Below are positions 50,605 to 60,007 of a stretch of 64,000 nucleotides of DNA, piece after piece. Below the pieces are notes generated by a model. The model worked only from the letters and a program-made list of their open reading frames with translations, did no database searches and was not told where the DNA came from. Made by a program: the position numbers and the translations under genes. Source of the stretch: Allohahella sp002354735 (lineage in GTDB: Bacteria > Pseudomonadota > Gammaproteobacteria > Pseudomonadales > Oleiphilaceae); assembly GCF_047946665.1 (NCBI RefSeq), contig NZ_CP172312.1, forward strand, positions 1,860,001 through 1,924,000, given 5' to 3'. Position 1 is the stretch's first letter. Every line of letters starts with the position of its first letter.

Positions 50605-51659
50605 TTCCGCGCCAGCATGCGCGCCCGCTGGGCGCGGTAGCCGAGCGATTTGAGCCTGTAGCGAACGAGGAGCGCCAGCAGGAAGACTGAGCCCAGGCCA
50701 GCCAGTGCCAGCTGGAGTTCGAGGTCCGGTCGCATGGTCGCGAGCAGACTCAGTGGCAGCAAGGCGATCAGGGTGACCAGGAAGTACAGTACACTGACAG
50801 CTGCATGCGAGCCCAGACGGTCAACCATCTGCTGATAAATATGATGCCGATGGGCAGTAGTAACGTTTTCGCCACGAACCAGGCGCAGAATGACAGTATG
50901 TCCTGCGTCGACCAGGAAGAGCATGAGCAGGAGTGGCAGCGAAGCCCAGCTGATCTCGGTCATCATCGGCAGCACGAGCGATAGGGCCGCAAACAGCCAG
51001 CCCAGGAAGGTGCTGCCGACATCACCCATAAACAGCGAGGCAGGCGCCCAGTTGAAAATCAGGAAGCCGAAAACACTCAGGGCAAGCCAGACGCCGGCCA
51101 TCATCCAGCCGGTCTCACCTGTGAGATAAGCCAGCGCCGCGATACCGCCACCCATGATCACAGCCTGACCAGCCGCCAGGCCATCAATACCATCCATGAA
51201 GTTGTAGGCGCTGGTCACCCCGGTGAGCCAGAGGACACCGAGCGGGAAAACGAGCAGGCAGAACAGGACATCGATCTGGTGCAGTGGCTCCAGCGCCAGT
51301 AACATCCAGACAATGGAACCGAGTGCAATGACACCCTGCCCGAGGAATCGCAGGCGGGCAGACAATCCACGGAAGTCATCTGCCAGCCCCAGAGCAGCAA
51401 CCAATCCGCCGCTGACGGCGAGAAGCGTAGCGAAATGCACCTGTAGCCAGAGCAATCCGAGCGAGATAAGCAATACGAAAAAAAGACCGCCACCACGTGG
51501 CGTCGGCACAACATGCGAAGACCGGCTGACGGGCGTATCGACGACAGCAAGTCGTCGCATTACAGCTCGACACGCCCAGGCCCCCAGAACAGAAATTATC
51601 AGCAACGCCGCAAGGACTATAGCCTTGTGATCATGGATCACATCAGTCAATTCAATCAT
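50601..51659 (-). CDS. Undecaprenyl-phosphate glycosyl-1-phosphate transferase (WbpL/WecA family)
   Basis: 352 residues with ten or eleven membrane segments. It loads a sugar-1-phosphate from UDP-sugar onto undecaprenyl phosphate and so starts a glycan. Diagnostic elements are the first loop RSSHVVPTPRGGG, LADDFRGLS (the acidic Asp pair), TSAYNFMDGIDGLA, LFMGDVGSTFLG, and the C-terminal RGENVTTAHRHHIYQQMV with the catalytic His cluster. Of this family the closest by context is WbpL of Pseudomonas, which uses UDP-QuiNAc or FucNAc. It lies 42 bases after the WbpM-like gene. Confidence 0.9.
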   Translation of the reverse strand: MIELTDVIHDHKAIVLAALLIISVLGAWACRAVMRRLAVVDTPVSRSSHVVPTPRGGGLFFVLLISLGLLWLQVHFATLLAVSGGLVAALGLADDFRGLSARLRFLGQGVIALGSIVWMLLALEPLHQIDVLFCLLVFPLGVLWLTGVTSAYNFMDGIDGLAAGQAVIMGGGIAALAYLTGETGWMMAGVWLALSVFGFLIFNWAPASLFMGDVGSTFLGWLFAALSLVLPMMTEISWASLPLLLMLFLVDAGHTVILRLVRGENVTTAHRHHIYQQMVDRLGSHAAVSVLYFLVTLIALLPLSLLATMRPDLELQLALAGLGSVFLLALLVRYRLKSLGYRAQRARMLARK

Positions 51660-51701
51660 GGGACCAATATATAAGAAGTGCGAAGTGATGTCCGACGCCG
51701 G

Positions 51702-53699
51702 TCAGGCTATTTTGACGACCTTTGCACCTGACTGAGTATCGGCCGGAAGGCTTAGAGGGCGTGTCGGCGTGTTTAGGCTCTGGTGCCAGACCAAATCGGC
51801 GCAGTCGCCGGCAGGCTCGTAACCGAGTGGTGCCAGTCTGAGCAAGCTGGTCATCGCCTCACAATCGAACTTGTCGCAGGCTCTGGTCACACGCCGCAGC
51901 AAATCCTGCACCTCCGCCCATTCCAGCGAAGGCTCTCTTACCGTGAGAATCCGCGGATGACGGGTTTGCTGACTGTCTTCGGTGATCAACAACTCTTCAT
52001 ACAGCTTTTCACCAGGACGAAGGCCGGTGTACACGATTTCGATGCCTTCAGCCGAGTCCACACCACGCACTTTATGACCCATCAGGCGAATCATCTTCAT
52101 GGCGAACTGTGCGATATTGACCGGCTTGCCCATGTCGAGCAGAAACAGAGAACCTGACTCCAGCTCGGATCCCAGCGCGCCCGCCTGGATAACCAGACCT
52201 GCTGCTTCTGGAATCGTCATGAAATATCGGATGACATCCCGATGAGTGACCGTAACGGGGCCGCCGTTACGAATCTGTTCCCTGAAGAGAGGCACCACCG
52301 AGCCAGAGGAACCGAGAACGTTACCAAAGCGAACAATGGAAAACTTGGTCTGCGAATCGCGCTTGGCCATGCCCTGCAGCACCAGCTCGGCCAGCCGCTT
52401 TGATGCACCCATGACATTCACAGGACGCACAGCCTTGTCGGTGGAGACCAGCACGAATGAGTCGACGCCGGCCGCAAGCGCTGCTTCAGCGGCGTTGTAG
52501 GTGCCCAGCACATTGTTGCGCACACCCTCGATCATGTTCTGCTCGACGATGGGCACATGCTTGTAGGCTGCCGCATGGTATAGCGTCTGAACGCCGAAAC
52601 TTGACACGATGGACTTCAGGCGCGCAGCCGACTGCACGGAACCGAGCACAGGAATCACTTCGATTCGAGAGTCCAGTTTGGCCTTCATGCCAGTGAGTTC
52701 GTGGCTGATCTTGTACAGTGCGTACTCGCAGATATCCAACAGTACGAGCTTCTTGGCACCCTGCTTGACGATCTGTCGGCAGAGCTCGGAACCGATGGAT
52801 CCACCCGCGCCTGTGACCATTACGCATCGATCGGTAATCGGCATTGATACCAGCTCGGAAAGGCCTGGGACCGGGTCCCGACCGAGCAGGTCCTCGACTT
52901 CAATATCTCTCAGCTCCCCAATGCCATGATTCCGGTACACCAGATCTTCAAAGCTGGGAATAGTCTGCACTTTCAGACCGAAGGGCTCAAGAAAGAGCAA
53001 TATTTCTGCCCTGCGTGCATGTGACGCCGAGCTGATGGCCAACAGAATGCGGCTTACCCCATGCTGCTCGACCAGTGTGCTGAGATTACGGGCCGGGTGT
53101 ACCGAAAGCCCACTGATCGTGGTCTTCTGGATGGCACGGTTGTCGTCGATAAAGGCGACCGGTTCAAAAAGAGGCTGATGCTGCAGAGCTGTCAGAAGCT
53201 GATGGCCAGCGGAGCCGGCGCCGTAGATCACCACGCGTTCACGCTCGTAATTGTTCGCCTTGCCTGCGTTATAACGCATGATGATGGCGATAAGGCTGCG
53301 CAGGCCTATCCTGAAGCCGCCCACGAGCATGATCACCATCATGAAATAGATGATCGGGACAGATCGTGGAATGAAGGCATCGGTGGCAGACGTCATCATC
53401 AGCAGCATCAGCGACGAGAAGATAGCGCCGGAGATAACCGATGACAGAGCACGCTGGCTCAGGAAACGAACCATGGCCTTGTACAGACCCAGCAGTGCAA
53501 AACAACTGATGCTGGCAAAGATGGTTACCGCAAACGCGATGAAGTGCGCACGCGTCGGGTCAAAAAGAGATTCCAGCCTGAGACTATAGGCTGCTACGGT
53601 AGCCAGAAGAAGCAGCAGTGCGTCGATGAGGACGAGAATCACCTGCTTTGGCCGCCGGTCGAGGGTCAAAAGCGTATTAATCAATCCGTTCTGCTTCAT
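51702..53699 (-). CDS. WbpM-like UDP-HexNAc 4,6-dehydratase (membrane-anchored)
   Basis: 665 residues. Four hydrophobic segments (about 15-130), then a first nucleotide-binding unit (VIYGAGSAGHQLLTAL) and a second, catalytic one (VTGAGGSIGSELCRQIV). The active site lacks the usual Tyr: the YxxxK position reads NVMGASKRLAE (Met-x-x-x-Lys), as in WbpM/CapD/FlaA1-like large dehydratases. Its product would be UDP-2-acetamido-2,6-dideoxy-4-keto-hexose. It is the first gene of the leftward set and is separated from MvaT by 252 bases with no clear promoter. The layout of a dehydratase, a phosphotransferase and a reductase fits O-antigen or capsule initiation. Confidence 0.92.
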   Translation of the reverse strand: MKQNGLINTLLTLDRRPKQVILVLIDALLLLLATVAAYSLRLESLFDPTRAHFIAFAVTIFASISCFALLGLYKAMVRFLSQRALSSVISGAIFSSLMLLMMTSATDAFIPRSVPIIYFMMVIMLVGGFRIGLRSLIAIIMRYNAGKANNYERERVVIYGAGSAGHQLLTALQHQPLFEPVAFIDDNRAIQKTTISGLSVHPARNLSTLVEQHGVSRILLAISSASHARRAEILLFLEPFGLKVQTIPSFEDLVYRNHGIGELRDIEVEDLLGRDPVPGLSELVSMPITDRCVMVTGAGGSIGSELCRQIVKQGAKKLVLLDICEYALYKISHELTGMKAKLDSRIEVIPVLGSVQSAARLKSIVSSFGVQTLYHAAAYKHVPIVEQNMIEGVRNNVLGTYNAAEAALAAGVDSFVLVSTDKAVRPVNVMGASKRLAELVLQGMAKRDSQTKFSIVRFGNVLGSSGSVVPLFREQIRNGGPVTVTHRDVIRYFMTIPEAAGLVIQAGALGSELESGSLFLLDMGKPVNIAQFAMKMIRLMGHKVRGVDSAEGIEIVYTGLRPGEKLYEELLITEDSQQTRHPRILTVREPSLEWAEVQDLLRRVTRACDKFDCEAMTSLLRLAPLGYEPAGDCADLVWHQSLNTPTRPLSLPADTQSGAKVVKIA

Positions 53700-53951
53700 G
53701 CAATCATTGTCCGCCTATCCATTGCTTAGCAGCTCCATTGGCCGAATATGGTCCGACAGCTTCTCTGAGGAGGTCGGGGCTCGAGCTAACTGGTCCACGC
53801 GGACGACTTGATGAAGCCGCGTCTGCCGATCGCAAATATACAACAGCATAGACCATGATCAGGCAACGGCAGCAGTTTTACAATGTGACAAACCCATACA
53901 TCGCCCACCCTAGACCGAACTCACTACAGCGGTTCGGCTTGATGAGACGGA

Positions 53952-54305
53952 CTAGGAAGCCCAACTGTTCACTGCCTCCTTCCCATACTTCTTGCGCCAG
54001 GCGTTAAGCGTCTTGTGATTACCACCACGAGTCTTCACCTCTTCACCAGTTTTCGGATTCCGATAGGTCTTCAGTGTTCTGGTGCTGCGCTTACGCTCGC
54101 CACCACTGTCTCCGGTGCCTGATTCGAGATTCCACATACGCAATACGTCGGTGGCAGAGAAGCCGTATTCATCCATGAGCGCAGATAATTTCTCCTTGAA
54201 CTCATTGGCGCGTTGGACCGTTTCATTCTCCGAGAGCGCCGCCAGCTTCTTCTGTAATGCCTCTATGGCATTTTTTGTTTCAATATAATCCACAAACTTG
54301 CTCAT
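53952..54305 (-). CDS. mvaT: MvaT-family H-NS-like nucleoid protein
   Basis: 117 residues. The coiled-coil oligomerisation part (IEALQKKLAALSENETVQRANEFKEKLSALM, about 13-45) is followed by a basic, flexible linker and the AT-pincer DNA-binding domain (KTRGGNHKTLNAWRKKYGKEAVNSW). The motif RGGNHKTL is the diagnostic minor-groove-binding loop of MvaT and MvaU. Such proteins silence A+T-rich horizontally acquired genes. The ATG has AAGGA about 6 bases upstream of the ATGTA. It lies next to an A+T-rich FNT gene and upstream of the glycan cluster. The symbol is by family; MvaU and TurB-like paralogues would look the same. Confidence 0.9.
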   Translation of the reverse strand: MSKFVDYIETKNAIEALQKKLAALSENETVQRANEFKEKLSALMDEYGFSATDVLRMWNLESGTGDSGGERKRSTRTLKTYRNPKTGEEVKTRGGNHKTLNAWRKKYGKEAVNSWAS

Positions 54306-54350
54306 TACATCGTCCTTCTTACATGTTGGCGTTATAAATAAACGGTGCCT

Positions 54351-54379
54351 ATTATTAATGGAAGATCAGACGAGTGCAA
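54351..54379 (-). promoter_or_regulatory. mvaT: Candidate promoter of mvaT
   Basis: Read leftward: TTGCAC (54374-54379), a 17-base spacer, and AATAAT (54351-54356), about 46 bases before the mvaT ATG. The -10 fits 5 of 6 to consensus and the -35 only 3 of 6. The surrounding 75 bases are the most A+T-rich of the window, which would suit autoregulation by an AT-binding protein. Confidence 0.4.
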
Positions 54380-54380
54380 T

Positions 54381-55313
54381 TTAAATCTTGGAATCAGCTG
54401 CTGGTATCTGGGTACTTCTTATCTGCGCGTAATTCAGCACACCGACAAATATGCTCCCACCAATAAGGTTACCGGCCACTGCAGTTGCAATAAAAAATGC
54501 TGCCTGCTGAATTGTAAAATGTGGCGCAACAAGCAGTGCGGCAAACATTTCGACCGCACCTGCTATAGAATGATGTAGCCCGCCCAACCCAATGAGGAAG
54601 GTCACGATAAATATGGCGATGATATGACTGGTCGCGTCTGCGCTGGCCCGTAAAAGCCAGGCACCGATAGCCATTAGCCATCCCGCCAGTACAGCGCTGA
54701 GCAACAGATCCTTGAAAGGATAGCTTACGAGGTGATGTCCTATTGCTTCATAGCCAGCTGAAGCGCCAATGACTACATCTGAAGACGTAAGCAGCAAGGC
54801 GCCACTGAAGGCGCCAAGTAAATTACCGAGGATGACCGTAGCCCAGAGACGTAATAAACGTTTGGGGCTCGCTCGTTTATCGAGTACTGGATAAATTGCG
54901 GTGGCGGTATGTTCGGTAAACAACTGCGTGCCACTGAAAATACACAGGATAAATCCAAGCGGATAAACAAATGCCACAGCAACCCGGGAAACAAAGGGCA
55001 TGTCGGCATCGGCGAGCCCGGAAACCACCAGGGCGACTGCCATAACAGTAAAAGACAGTATAAGGGCTGCAGCGAAGGATGATAGAAGAAGCGAAATAAA
55101 GGGCCTGTAAAGCTGCTCCTGGCCCTCTTCTATCGTACGTTCGAGTATATCATCAGGGTGTCTGGTAGATTCGTCTATCCGCTTGACGATGACATTGGTG
55201 TAGCGGATCTCTTCCCGCTCACGCTCAACTGTTCTTGAAGTTTTCTCTGGAATATCGTTCTTGTCGAGGAAGTCTGAATCAGACTGTGCCACCTGGTTCT
55301 CCCATGGCGGCAC
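54381..55313 (-). CDS. Formate/nitrite-transporter (FNT) family channel, YfdC-like
   Basis: 310 residues. A hydrophilic N-terminus of about 65 residues, then six membrane helices. FNT landmarks include FSGTQLFTEHTATAIYPVL (the Q-LFTE stretch of YfdC), WATVILGNLLGAFSGALLL and GLGGLHHSIAGAVEMF, plus the N of AVAGNLIGGSIF. Members carry formate, nitrite, hydrosulfide or lactate, and the substrate of the YfdC branch is uncertain. Two hand-counted stretches (54421-54480 and 54481-54540) are 50% and 45% G+C, below the 58% of core genes. Its ATG lies 7 bases after the OmpA lipoprotein stop, so the two are an operon. Confidence 0.86.
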   Translation of the reverse strand: MPPWENQVAQSDSDFLDKNDIPEKTSRTVEREREEIRYTNVIVKRIDESTRHPDDILERTIEEGQEQLYRPFISLLLSSFAAALILSFTVMAVALVVSGLADADMPFVSRVAVAFVYPLGFILCIFSGTQLFTEHTATAIYPVLDKRASPKRLLRLWATVILGNLLGAFSGALLLTSSDVVIGASAGYEAIGHHLVSYPFKDLLLSAVLAGWLMAIGAWLLRASADATSHIIAIFIVTFLIGLGGLHHSIAGAVEMFAALLVAPHFTIQQAAFFIATAVAGNLIGGSIFVGVLNYAQIRSTQIPAADSKI

Positions 55314-55320
55314 GTGCCGC

Positions 55321-56823
55321 CTATTGATTAACGATCAGGACTTCAACCCGTCGATTCTCCGACCGTCCGCGGCTATTTTCATTGCTTGCGATCGGGCGCT
55401 GCTCGCCGTACCCGACCGAGGTAAAGCGATTCGCTTCGAAACCACCAACTTCGCTGAGGAAGGCTGCAACCTTCGATGCTCTATTTTGAGATAGCCGCAT
55501 ATTGGAGTTACCGTCGCCGGAGCTGTCGGTGTGGCCGGACACGACGATTCGAGCGTTTTCGAAAGTCCTGATCGATTCGATGACCTTATTCAGCAGCGGA
55601 AAATTCACTGCCGCAATCTCACTGTTCCCTGGAGAAAAAACAAAGCCCTGAGCCCGGATCAATACGTCATTATCCTGGCGGTAGACCTCTGCTTCATCGA
55701 TATCGAACAGTGATTGTACGAACGCGAACCTCGCCGCACGCGCCTGTTCGGCACTGCGTTCGGCCTCGGTTTCAGCTCGAACATCTTCGAGAACCAACTG
55801 TTGCGCCAGCACCAGATCAGCCAGTTTTCGATCGGCTTCATCGAGTTGGAGCTGCAAACGGTTCCGGTTTTGCACCAGCTGTTCAATCTGACTACGCAGC
55901 GCCGCGATCAACACCTTGTTGGCATCGTCAAAGTTGGGCGCATGAACCATCGGCTCGACCAGACGAGCCAGTTGTCCCTGATACCAGAGCACCTTGTCTT
56001 CTTCACTGAAGTCAGATGTCTGAAAAACCTGGATGATGTCCTTTATCCCCATTGCCCGGTTGATGTGGAACACTGCCCGCTGTGCATGATTCTCCGCTTT
56101 GATCTTGTTTCTGCGGTCTGCATCGAGGGTCGCGAGTGCCAGTTTGTGCTCCTCGCGCGCACGCTTCAGCGTCTGGGGCGCAAAGTCCTCAAGCGCCTCG
56201 CGTTCAGCCTGAGCCAGCGCTGTCTCGATTCTCGCCACGGTATCGGTCTTGAGTGCTTCGAGCTCCAGCGCTTCGAACAGGTCTATCAGCGTCTGCCGTC
56301 CAGCCTTGGCCTGCTCGAGACGCCCTTCTTCCGCGATGCGACTGAGTGAGATTAGCTCTGCTTCGGACTCCCTATAACTACTGGTCGCGTGCTCGGCCGC
56401 GCCGGCTGCCAGCGCTCGACGTCGAGTGCGGAGAATATCTTCAAAGATATCGGCAGTGACTTCCGCCTGGGCTCTGGCTTCACTGAGTGCTTTCAGCCCC
56501 TTGGTGGCCTGCTTCTGGGCGGCGTCGTCTGCGCGCTGAGCAAGCTTGTACGCCTCTTCATAGGCACTGGTCGCCTGCTCGTGAGTCGCCGGAGCCAACA
56601 GCTCAAGCTCTTCGCCATCCGCTGCCCTGAGCGCATCCCTGAGCTCCGTCACCAGTGGAAACTGGGTTTCGATAACGCTGTCGTCCAGCACCGCCTGTGA
56701 AGCACAGGCCGTGAGGAACAGCGACAGAGTAAGCGTAATGAAGTGGGGAAGGCGAAAAATCAGCAGGTCTGGCGACAGCGCCAAACCTGCGAACTGCGGA
56801 TAGAAGAAACGCGCGCTCGGCAT
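55321..56823 (-). CDS. DUF4398/OmpA-domain lipoprotein
   Basis: 500 residues. The N-terminus ends in FLTAC (Cys40), a lipobox, after a long signal of 39 residues; an ATG with AGGGA 8 bases upstream supports this start. About 45-310 is helical and charged, with a DUF4398-like segment near 75-115 (ATSAYEEAYKLAQRADDAA) and a coiled coil near 310-380. The C-terminal OmpA domain (about 385-500) has VSGHTDSSGDGNSNMRLSQNRASKV and NRRVEVLIVNQ, which binds peptidoglycan. Function: tethering or structural role at the outer membrane. It lies 31 bases after the AstE-like gene. Confidence 0.88.
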   Translation of the reverse strand: MPSARFFYPQFAGLALSPDLLIFRLPHFITLTLSLFLTACASQAVLDDSVIETQFPLVTELRDALRAADGEELELLAPATHEQATSAYEEAYKLAQRADDAAQKQATKGLKALSEARAQAEVTADIFEDILRTRRRALAAGAAEHATSSYRESEAELISLSRIAEEGRLEQAKAGRQTLIDLFEALELEALKTDTVARIETALAQAEREALEDFAPQTLKRAREEHKLALATLDADRRNKIKAENHAQRAVFHINRAMGIKDIIQVFQTSDFSEEDKVLWYQGQLARLVEPMVHAPNFDDANKVLIAALRSQIEQLVQNRNRLQLQLDEADRKLADLVLAQQLVLEDVRAETEAERSAEQARAARFAFVQSLFDIDEAEVYRQDNDVLIRAQGFVFSPGNSEIAAVNFPLLNKVIESIRTFENARIVVSGHTDSSGDGNSNMRLSQNRASKVAAFLSEVGGFEANRFTSVGYGEQRPIASNENSRGRSENRRVEVLIVNQ

Positions 56824-56854
56824 GTAGATTCCCTGTAGAGAATTACCAGACGCC

Positions 56855-57904
56855 TCAGGCGTTCTGGATAGGGGTGAACTGTTCTGCTGAACGCTCCTGC
56901 ATGTGTGTCTGGAATTCGCCGACCACCTCTACGGCCTCAGTCACCTTGTCGAAGCGTGCAATGTGGTAGACCGCTTCGCCCTCATAGGCCAGAGGAAGAT
57001 TCGTGCGCCCAATGACGACGCCGGAGTGCGGCGCCTTGATCAGCACCCCCTCATCGTCAAGGGGGCCGCAGATCATGCCAATGGTTTCATCCGCTCTGAT
57101 GCGATCACCAAGAGAGCAGTATAGTGTAAGAAATCCACTTTCAGGGGCGCGTATCCAGGCGGATGAACGAGCCACGACAGGCTTGACTATTTTTCGTCCA
57201 CGCTTGCGCATGGCAAGCATACCGAGAGACTCCATGACGCGCCGAACGCCGCGGACACCACCGGCGATGCTCTGCTCTTCATACCGCAGTGCTTCGCCAG
57301 CTTCATAGGTGATAATTGGGATACCGAGGTCTTCCCCGGTGCCACGCAGTGAGCCGTCCCGAATCGGAGCATTGACAATTACGGGCGCGCCAAACGCATG
57401 AGCCATTTCTTCGGCCTTGGGACTGGCAAGATGCACGCGGATCTGGGGAAGGTTGCTGCGATCTATTGCACCGGTGTGCAGGTCGATGGCATGTGTAGCC
57501 GACTGGAGGACTTTGGTATTGAAGATATGCGCAATACGGCCGGCCAGCGAGCCATCCTCACTGCCGGGAAAGCAGCGATTCAGGTCACGTCGGTCTGGGA
57601 GATAACGGGTGCGCTGGATGCAACCGAGCACGTTCACCACCGGTACGGCAATGAGGGTGCCCCGAACATTATTCAGCCAGCTGCTGTGTAACACACGTCG
57701 GACGATTTCGATGCCGTTGAGCTCATCGCCATGAATGGCGGCGCAGACCAGCAGACGCGGACCTGGCACCTTGCCGTGCACAACTGCAATCGGCACCGAA
57801 ATGTCTTTTTGAGTGTAGAGCCCGCCTATCGCCAGATTGAATATCTTGCGCGTTCCGGGCGCTACCTCTTCATCGAGAAACTCGAAAGAATCTGCCTTCA
57901 CCAT
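56855..57904 (-). CDS. AstE/ASPA-family zinc metallopeptidase (succinylglutamate desuccinylase/aspartoacylase-like)
   Basis: 349 residues. Zinc ligands His58 and Glu61 in IHGDELNG and His143 in DLHTG; RDLNRCFPGS is the substrate-carboxylate loop; Glu near residue 200 in ITYEAGEAL is the likely base. The C-terminal part (about 245-330, RAPESGFLTLYCSLGDRI, then KAPHSGVVIGRT) is a barrel-sandwich domain typical of the predicted deacylases of this family. It removes an acyl group from an amino-acid or peptide; the substrate is not known. It heads the leftward operon with the OmpA lipoprotein and FNT gene. The window also ends in a RimB-type protease, a family often linked with these enzymes. Confidence 0.87.
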   Translation of the reverse strand: MVKADSFEFLDEEVAPGTRKIFNLAIGGLYTQKDISVPIAVVHGKVPGPRLLVCAAIHGDELNGIEIVRRVLHSSWLNNVRGTLIAVPVVNVLGCIQRTRYLPDRRDLNRCFPGSEDGSLAGRIAHIFNTKVLQSATHAIDLHTGAIDRSNLPQIRVHLASPKAEEMAHAFGAPVIVNAPIRDGSLRGTGEDLGIPIITYEAGEALRYEEQSIAGGVRGVRRVMESLGMLAMRKRGRKIVKPVVARSSAWIRAPESGFLTLYCSLGDRIRADETIGMICGPLDDEGVLIKAPHSGVVIGRTNLPLAYEGEAVYHIARFDKVTEAVEVVGEFQTHMQERSAEQFTPIQNA

Positions 57905-57949
57905 CTATGATCTGTCTCCACTTGATTAAGTCAACGGAGCAGATCCACC

Positions 57950-59848
57950 TCAGTCCCTGGGCTTACGCGGTCCTTTGCGGGCCCCATCCTCACGGGAGAA
58001 ACCAGGCTTGTCACGTCGTGGCGGCCGTCGACCAGAAGGTCCACCGTCATTACGACCACGAGGCTTGCGGAAGCCGCCGCCCAGTTCATCTGCAGGTACC
58101 TCACCATCGAACACGGTGATCCGCAATGGCTTTTGCCTGACACGGGTTTTCTGCAGCAGCTCGGTGACTTCGCCTGGCATTTCCGCCGGCAGATCTACTG
58201 TACTGAATGTATTATAGATCTGAATTCGACCTATGTAGCGTCCTTCTATGCCTGATTCGTTGGCGATGGCACCCACGAGCTCACCTGGTGCTACGCCATC
58301 CTGATGACCAACGGCCACTTTGTAACGCTGCATACCAGCTTCAGGACCTGCAGAATTCGACCGCGGCGGCCTGGGCGCCCGCTCCCGATCACTGTCATTA
58401 CGGGCACGAGACGGCCTGGCATCCGCTCCACCAGTCCATTCCGGCTGGCTTCTCTCATGACGCTCCTCACGCTCGGGCTTCGGTCGCAGTGGACGATCTT
58501 TCTGTTGCAGATACGCCAGGGCGCCGGCGACTTCAACTTCTGTCAAGGTGCGCTCGCGACACAGTTCTTCGACAACCTGCTGAAAGAACGCGAGATCCTG
58601 CGATTCGATGGTTTCGAGAATTTCAGTCTTGAAGCGATCGATGCGTTGTGCGATCAGGTCATCGCGCGACGGCAGCTCCAGCGGTGGGATCTGCTGCCTG
58701 GTCGTACGCTCGATGGATCGTAGCATGTTGCGCTCACGGGGGGCGACGAACAGAATGGCTTTACCTTCACGCCCTGCCCGACCGGTACGGCCGATGCGAT
58801 GGACGTAGGCTTCGTTATCGTAGGGAATGTCGTAGTTGATAACGTGACTGATGCGTTCAACATCAAGACCTCGCGCGGCGACGTCTGTTGCTACCAGGAT
58901 GTCGAGACGACCTTCCTTGAGCTGCTCTACGGTGCGCTGGCGCTGAGCCTGCGCGATGTCGCCATTGAGCGCGGCGGCGTTGAAGCCTCTGGCGTTGAGC
59001 TTGTCGGCCAACTCCGTGGTCGCGGTTTTAGTTCGCACGAAGATAATCATGCCATCGAAGCGTTCGATCTCGAGAATGCGGGTCAGCGCATCCAGCTTCT
59101 GCATGCCGCGGACGAGCCAGAAGAACTGCTTGATGTTCTCGCCAGTAGTTGCCTTGCTCTCTATCCTGACTTCGACAGGCTTTTTAAGGTACTTTTCTGC
59201 CACGCGACGAATCGCCTGCGGCATGGTAGCGCTGAACAACACAACCTGACGCTCGGCCGGCGTCTTCTGCAAAATGGTCTCGACGTCGTCGATGAAGCCC
59301 ATCCGCAACATTTCGTCAGCCTCGTCGAGCACCAGCGTTTTCAGATTGCTCAGGTCCAGACTGCGTCGCTCAAGGTGGTCAAGCAGACGGCCTGGTGTGC
59401 CAACAATGACGTGTGGGCCACGCTTCAGTGAGCGAAGCTGGGCCCGCATGTCCTGGCCACCATATAGCGGCAGGACATGGAACTTCCCGCCCATACCAGC
59501 GGAGTAAGTCTGAAAGGCCTCTGAGACCTGCAGCGCAAGTTCACGCGTCGGACACAGCACCAGCGCCTGAATATCGGCACTGCGTGTATCGATTTTTGCC
59601 AGAATCGGGAGCGCGAAGGCCGCCGTCTTACCGGTGCCCGTCTGAGCCATACCGACCACGTCATTGCCGCCGAGCAGCAGCGGAATGGTTTTGGCCTGAA
59701 TAGGCGACGGCGTTTCATAGCCAAGCTTTGAAATTGTATCCAGCATGCTGGCTGGAAGGCCAAGGCTGAGGAAGTCCGGCTGTTGAGCCTGATCGTCAGC
59801 GATAGAAGCTTGTGTTGAAGACTGAGCGTCTTCGTTTTGTATAGACAT
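57950..59848 (-). CDS. deaD: ATP-dependent RNA helicase DeaD/CsdA
   Basis: 632 residues. A DEAD-box helicase for ribosome assembly and mRNA turnover, often cold-induced. RecA1 has the Q motif (PSPIQAKTIPLLLGGNDVV), AQTGTGKT (69-75), PTRELALQV, TPGRLLDHL and LVLDEADEML. RecA2 has IIFVRTKTATTEL, ATDVAARGLDVERI and YVHRIGRTGRAG. The DbpA-type RNA-binding domain is at about 485-560 (YKVAVGHQDGVAPGELVGAIANESGI), and the end is basic and RG/GG-rich. It lies 45 bases from the AstE-like gene. Its 5' leader, 59849-60276, is unusually long and structured. Confidence 0.95.
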   Translation of the reverse strand: MSIQNEDAQSSTQASIADDQAQQPDFLSLGLPASMLDTISKLGYETPSPIQAKTIPLLLGGNDVVGMAQTGTGKTAAFALPILAKIDTRSADIQALVLCPTRELALQVSEAFQTYSAGMGGKFHVLPLYGGQDMRAQLRSLKRGPHVIVGTPGRLLDHLERRSLDLSNLKTLVLDEADEMLRMGFIDDVETILQKTPAERQVVLFSATMPQAIRRVAEKYLKKPVEVRIESKATTGENIKQFFWLVRGMQKLDALTRILEIERFDGMIIFVRTKTATTELADKLNARGFNAAALNGDIAQAQRQRTVEQLKEGRLDILVATDVAARGLDVERISHVINYDIPYDNEAYVHRIGRTGRAGREGKAILFVAPRERNMLRSIERTTRQQIPPLELPSRDDLIAQRIDRFKTEILETIESQDLAFFQQVVEELCRERTLTEVEVAGALAYLQQKDRPLRPKPEREERHERSQPEWTGGADARPSRARNDSDRERAPRPPRSNSAGPEAGMQRYKVAVGHQDGVAPGELVGAIANESGIEGRYIGRIQIYNTFSTVDLPAEMPGEVTELLQKTRVRQKPLRITVFDGEVPADELGGGFRKPRGRNDGGPSGRRPPRRDKPGFSREDGARKGPRKPRD

Positions 59849-59972
59849 TGTTTACCTATTGAGAAAATAACCAGCGAGTCACAAAGCAACCGGCAGGTAA
59901 GATTATGGACCCGCGCTTGCTGGTCCTGCAGCCAAATGTTGTACAGGATGTTCTGAAGGGATGAGCGCGTCT

Positions 59973-60007
59973 GGCCAGCTTCAGAGGGGCAGACATCGAA
60001 GCCGGCC
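59973..60007 (-). promoter_or_regulatory. deaD: Stem-loop in the deaD leader
   Basis: GGCCAGCTTC (59973-59982) faces GAAGCCGGCC (59998-60007) with a 15-base loop. On the leftward transcript every position pairs, one as G-U; on the other strand that position is an A-C mismatch. This favours a structure in the deaD mRNA, about 125 bases before its start. Confidence 0.5.
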
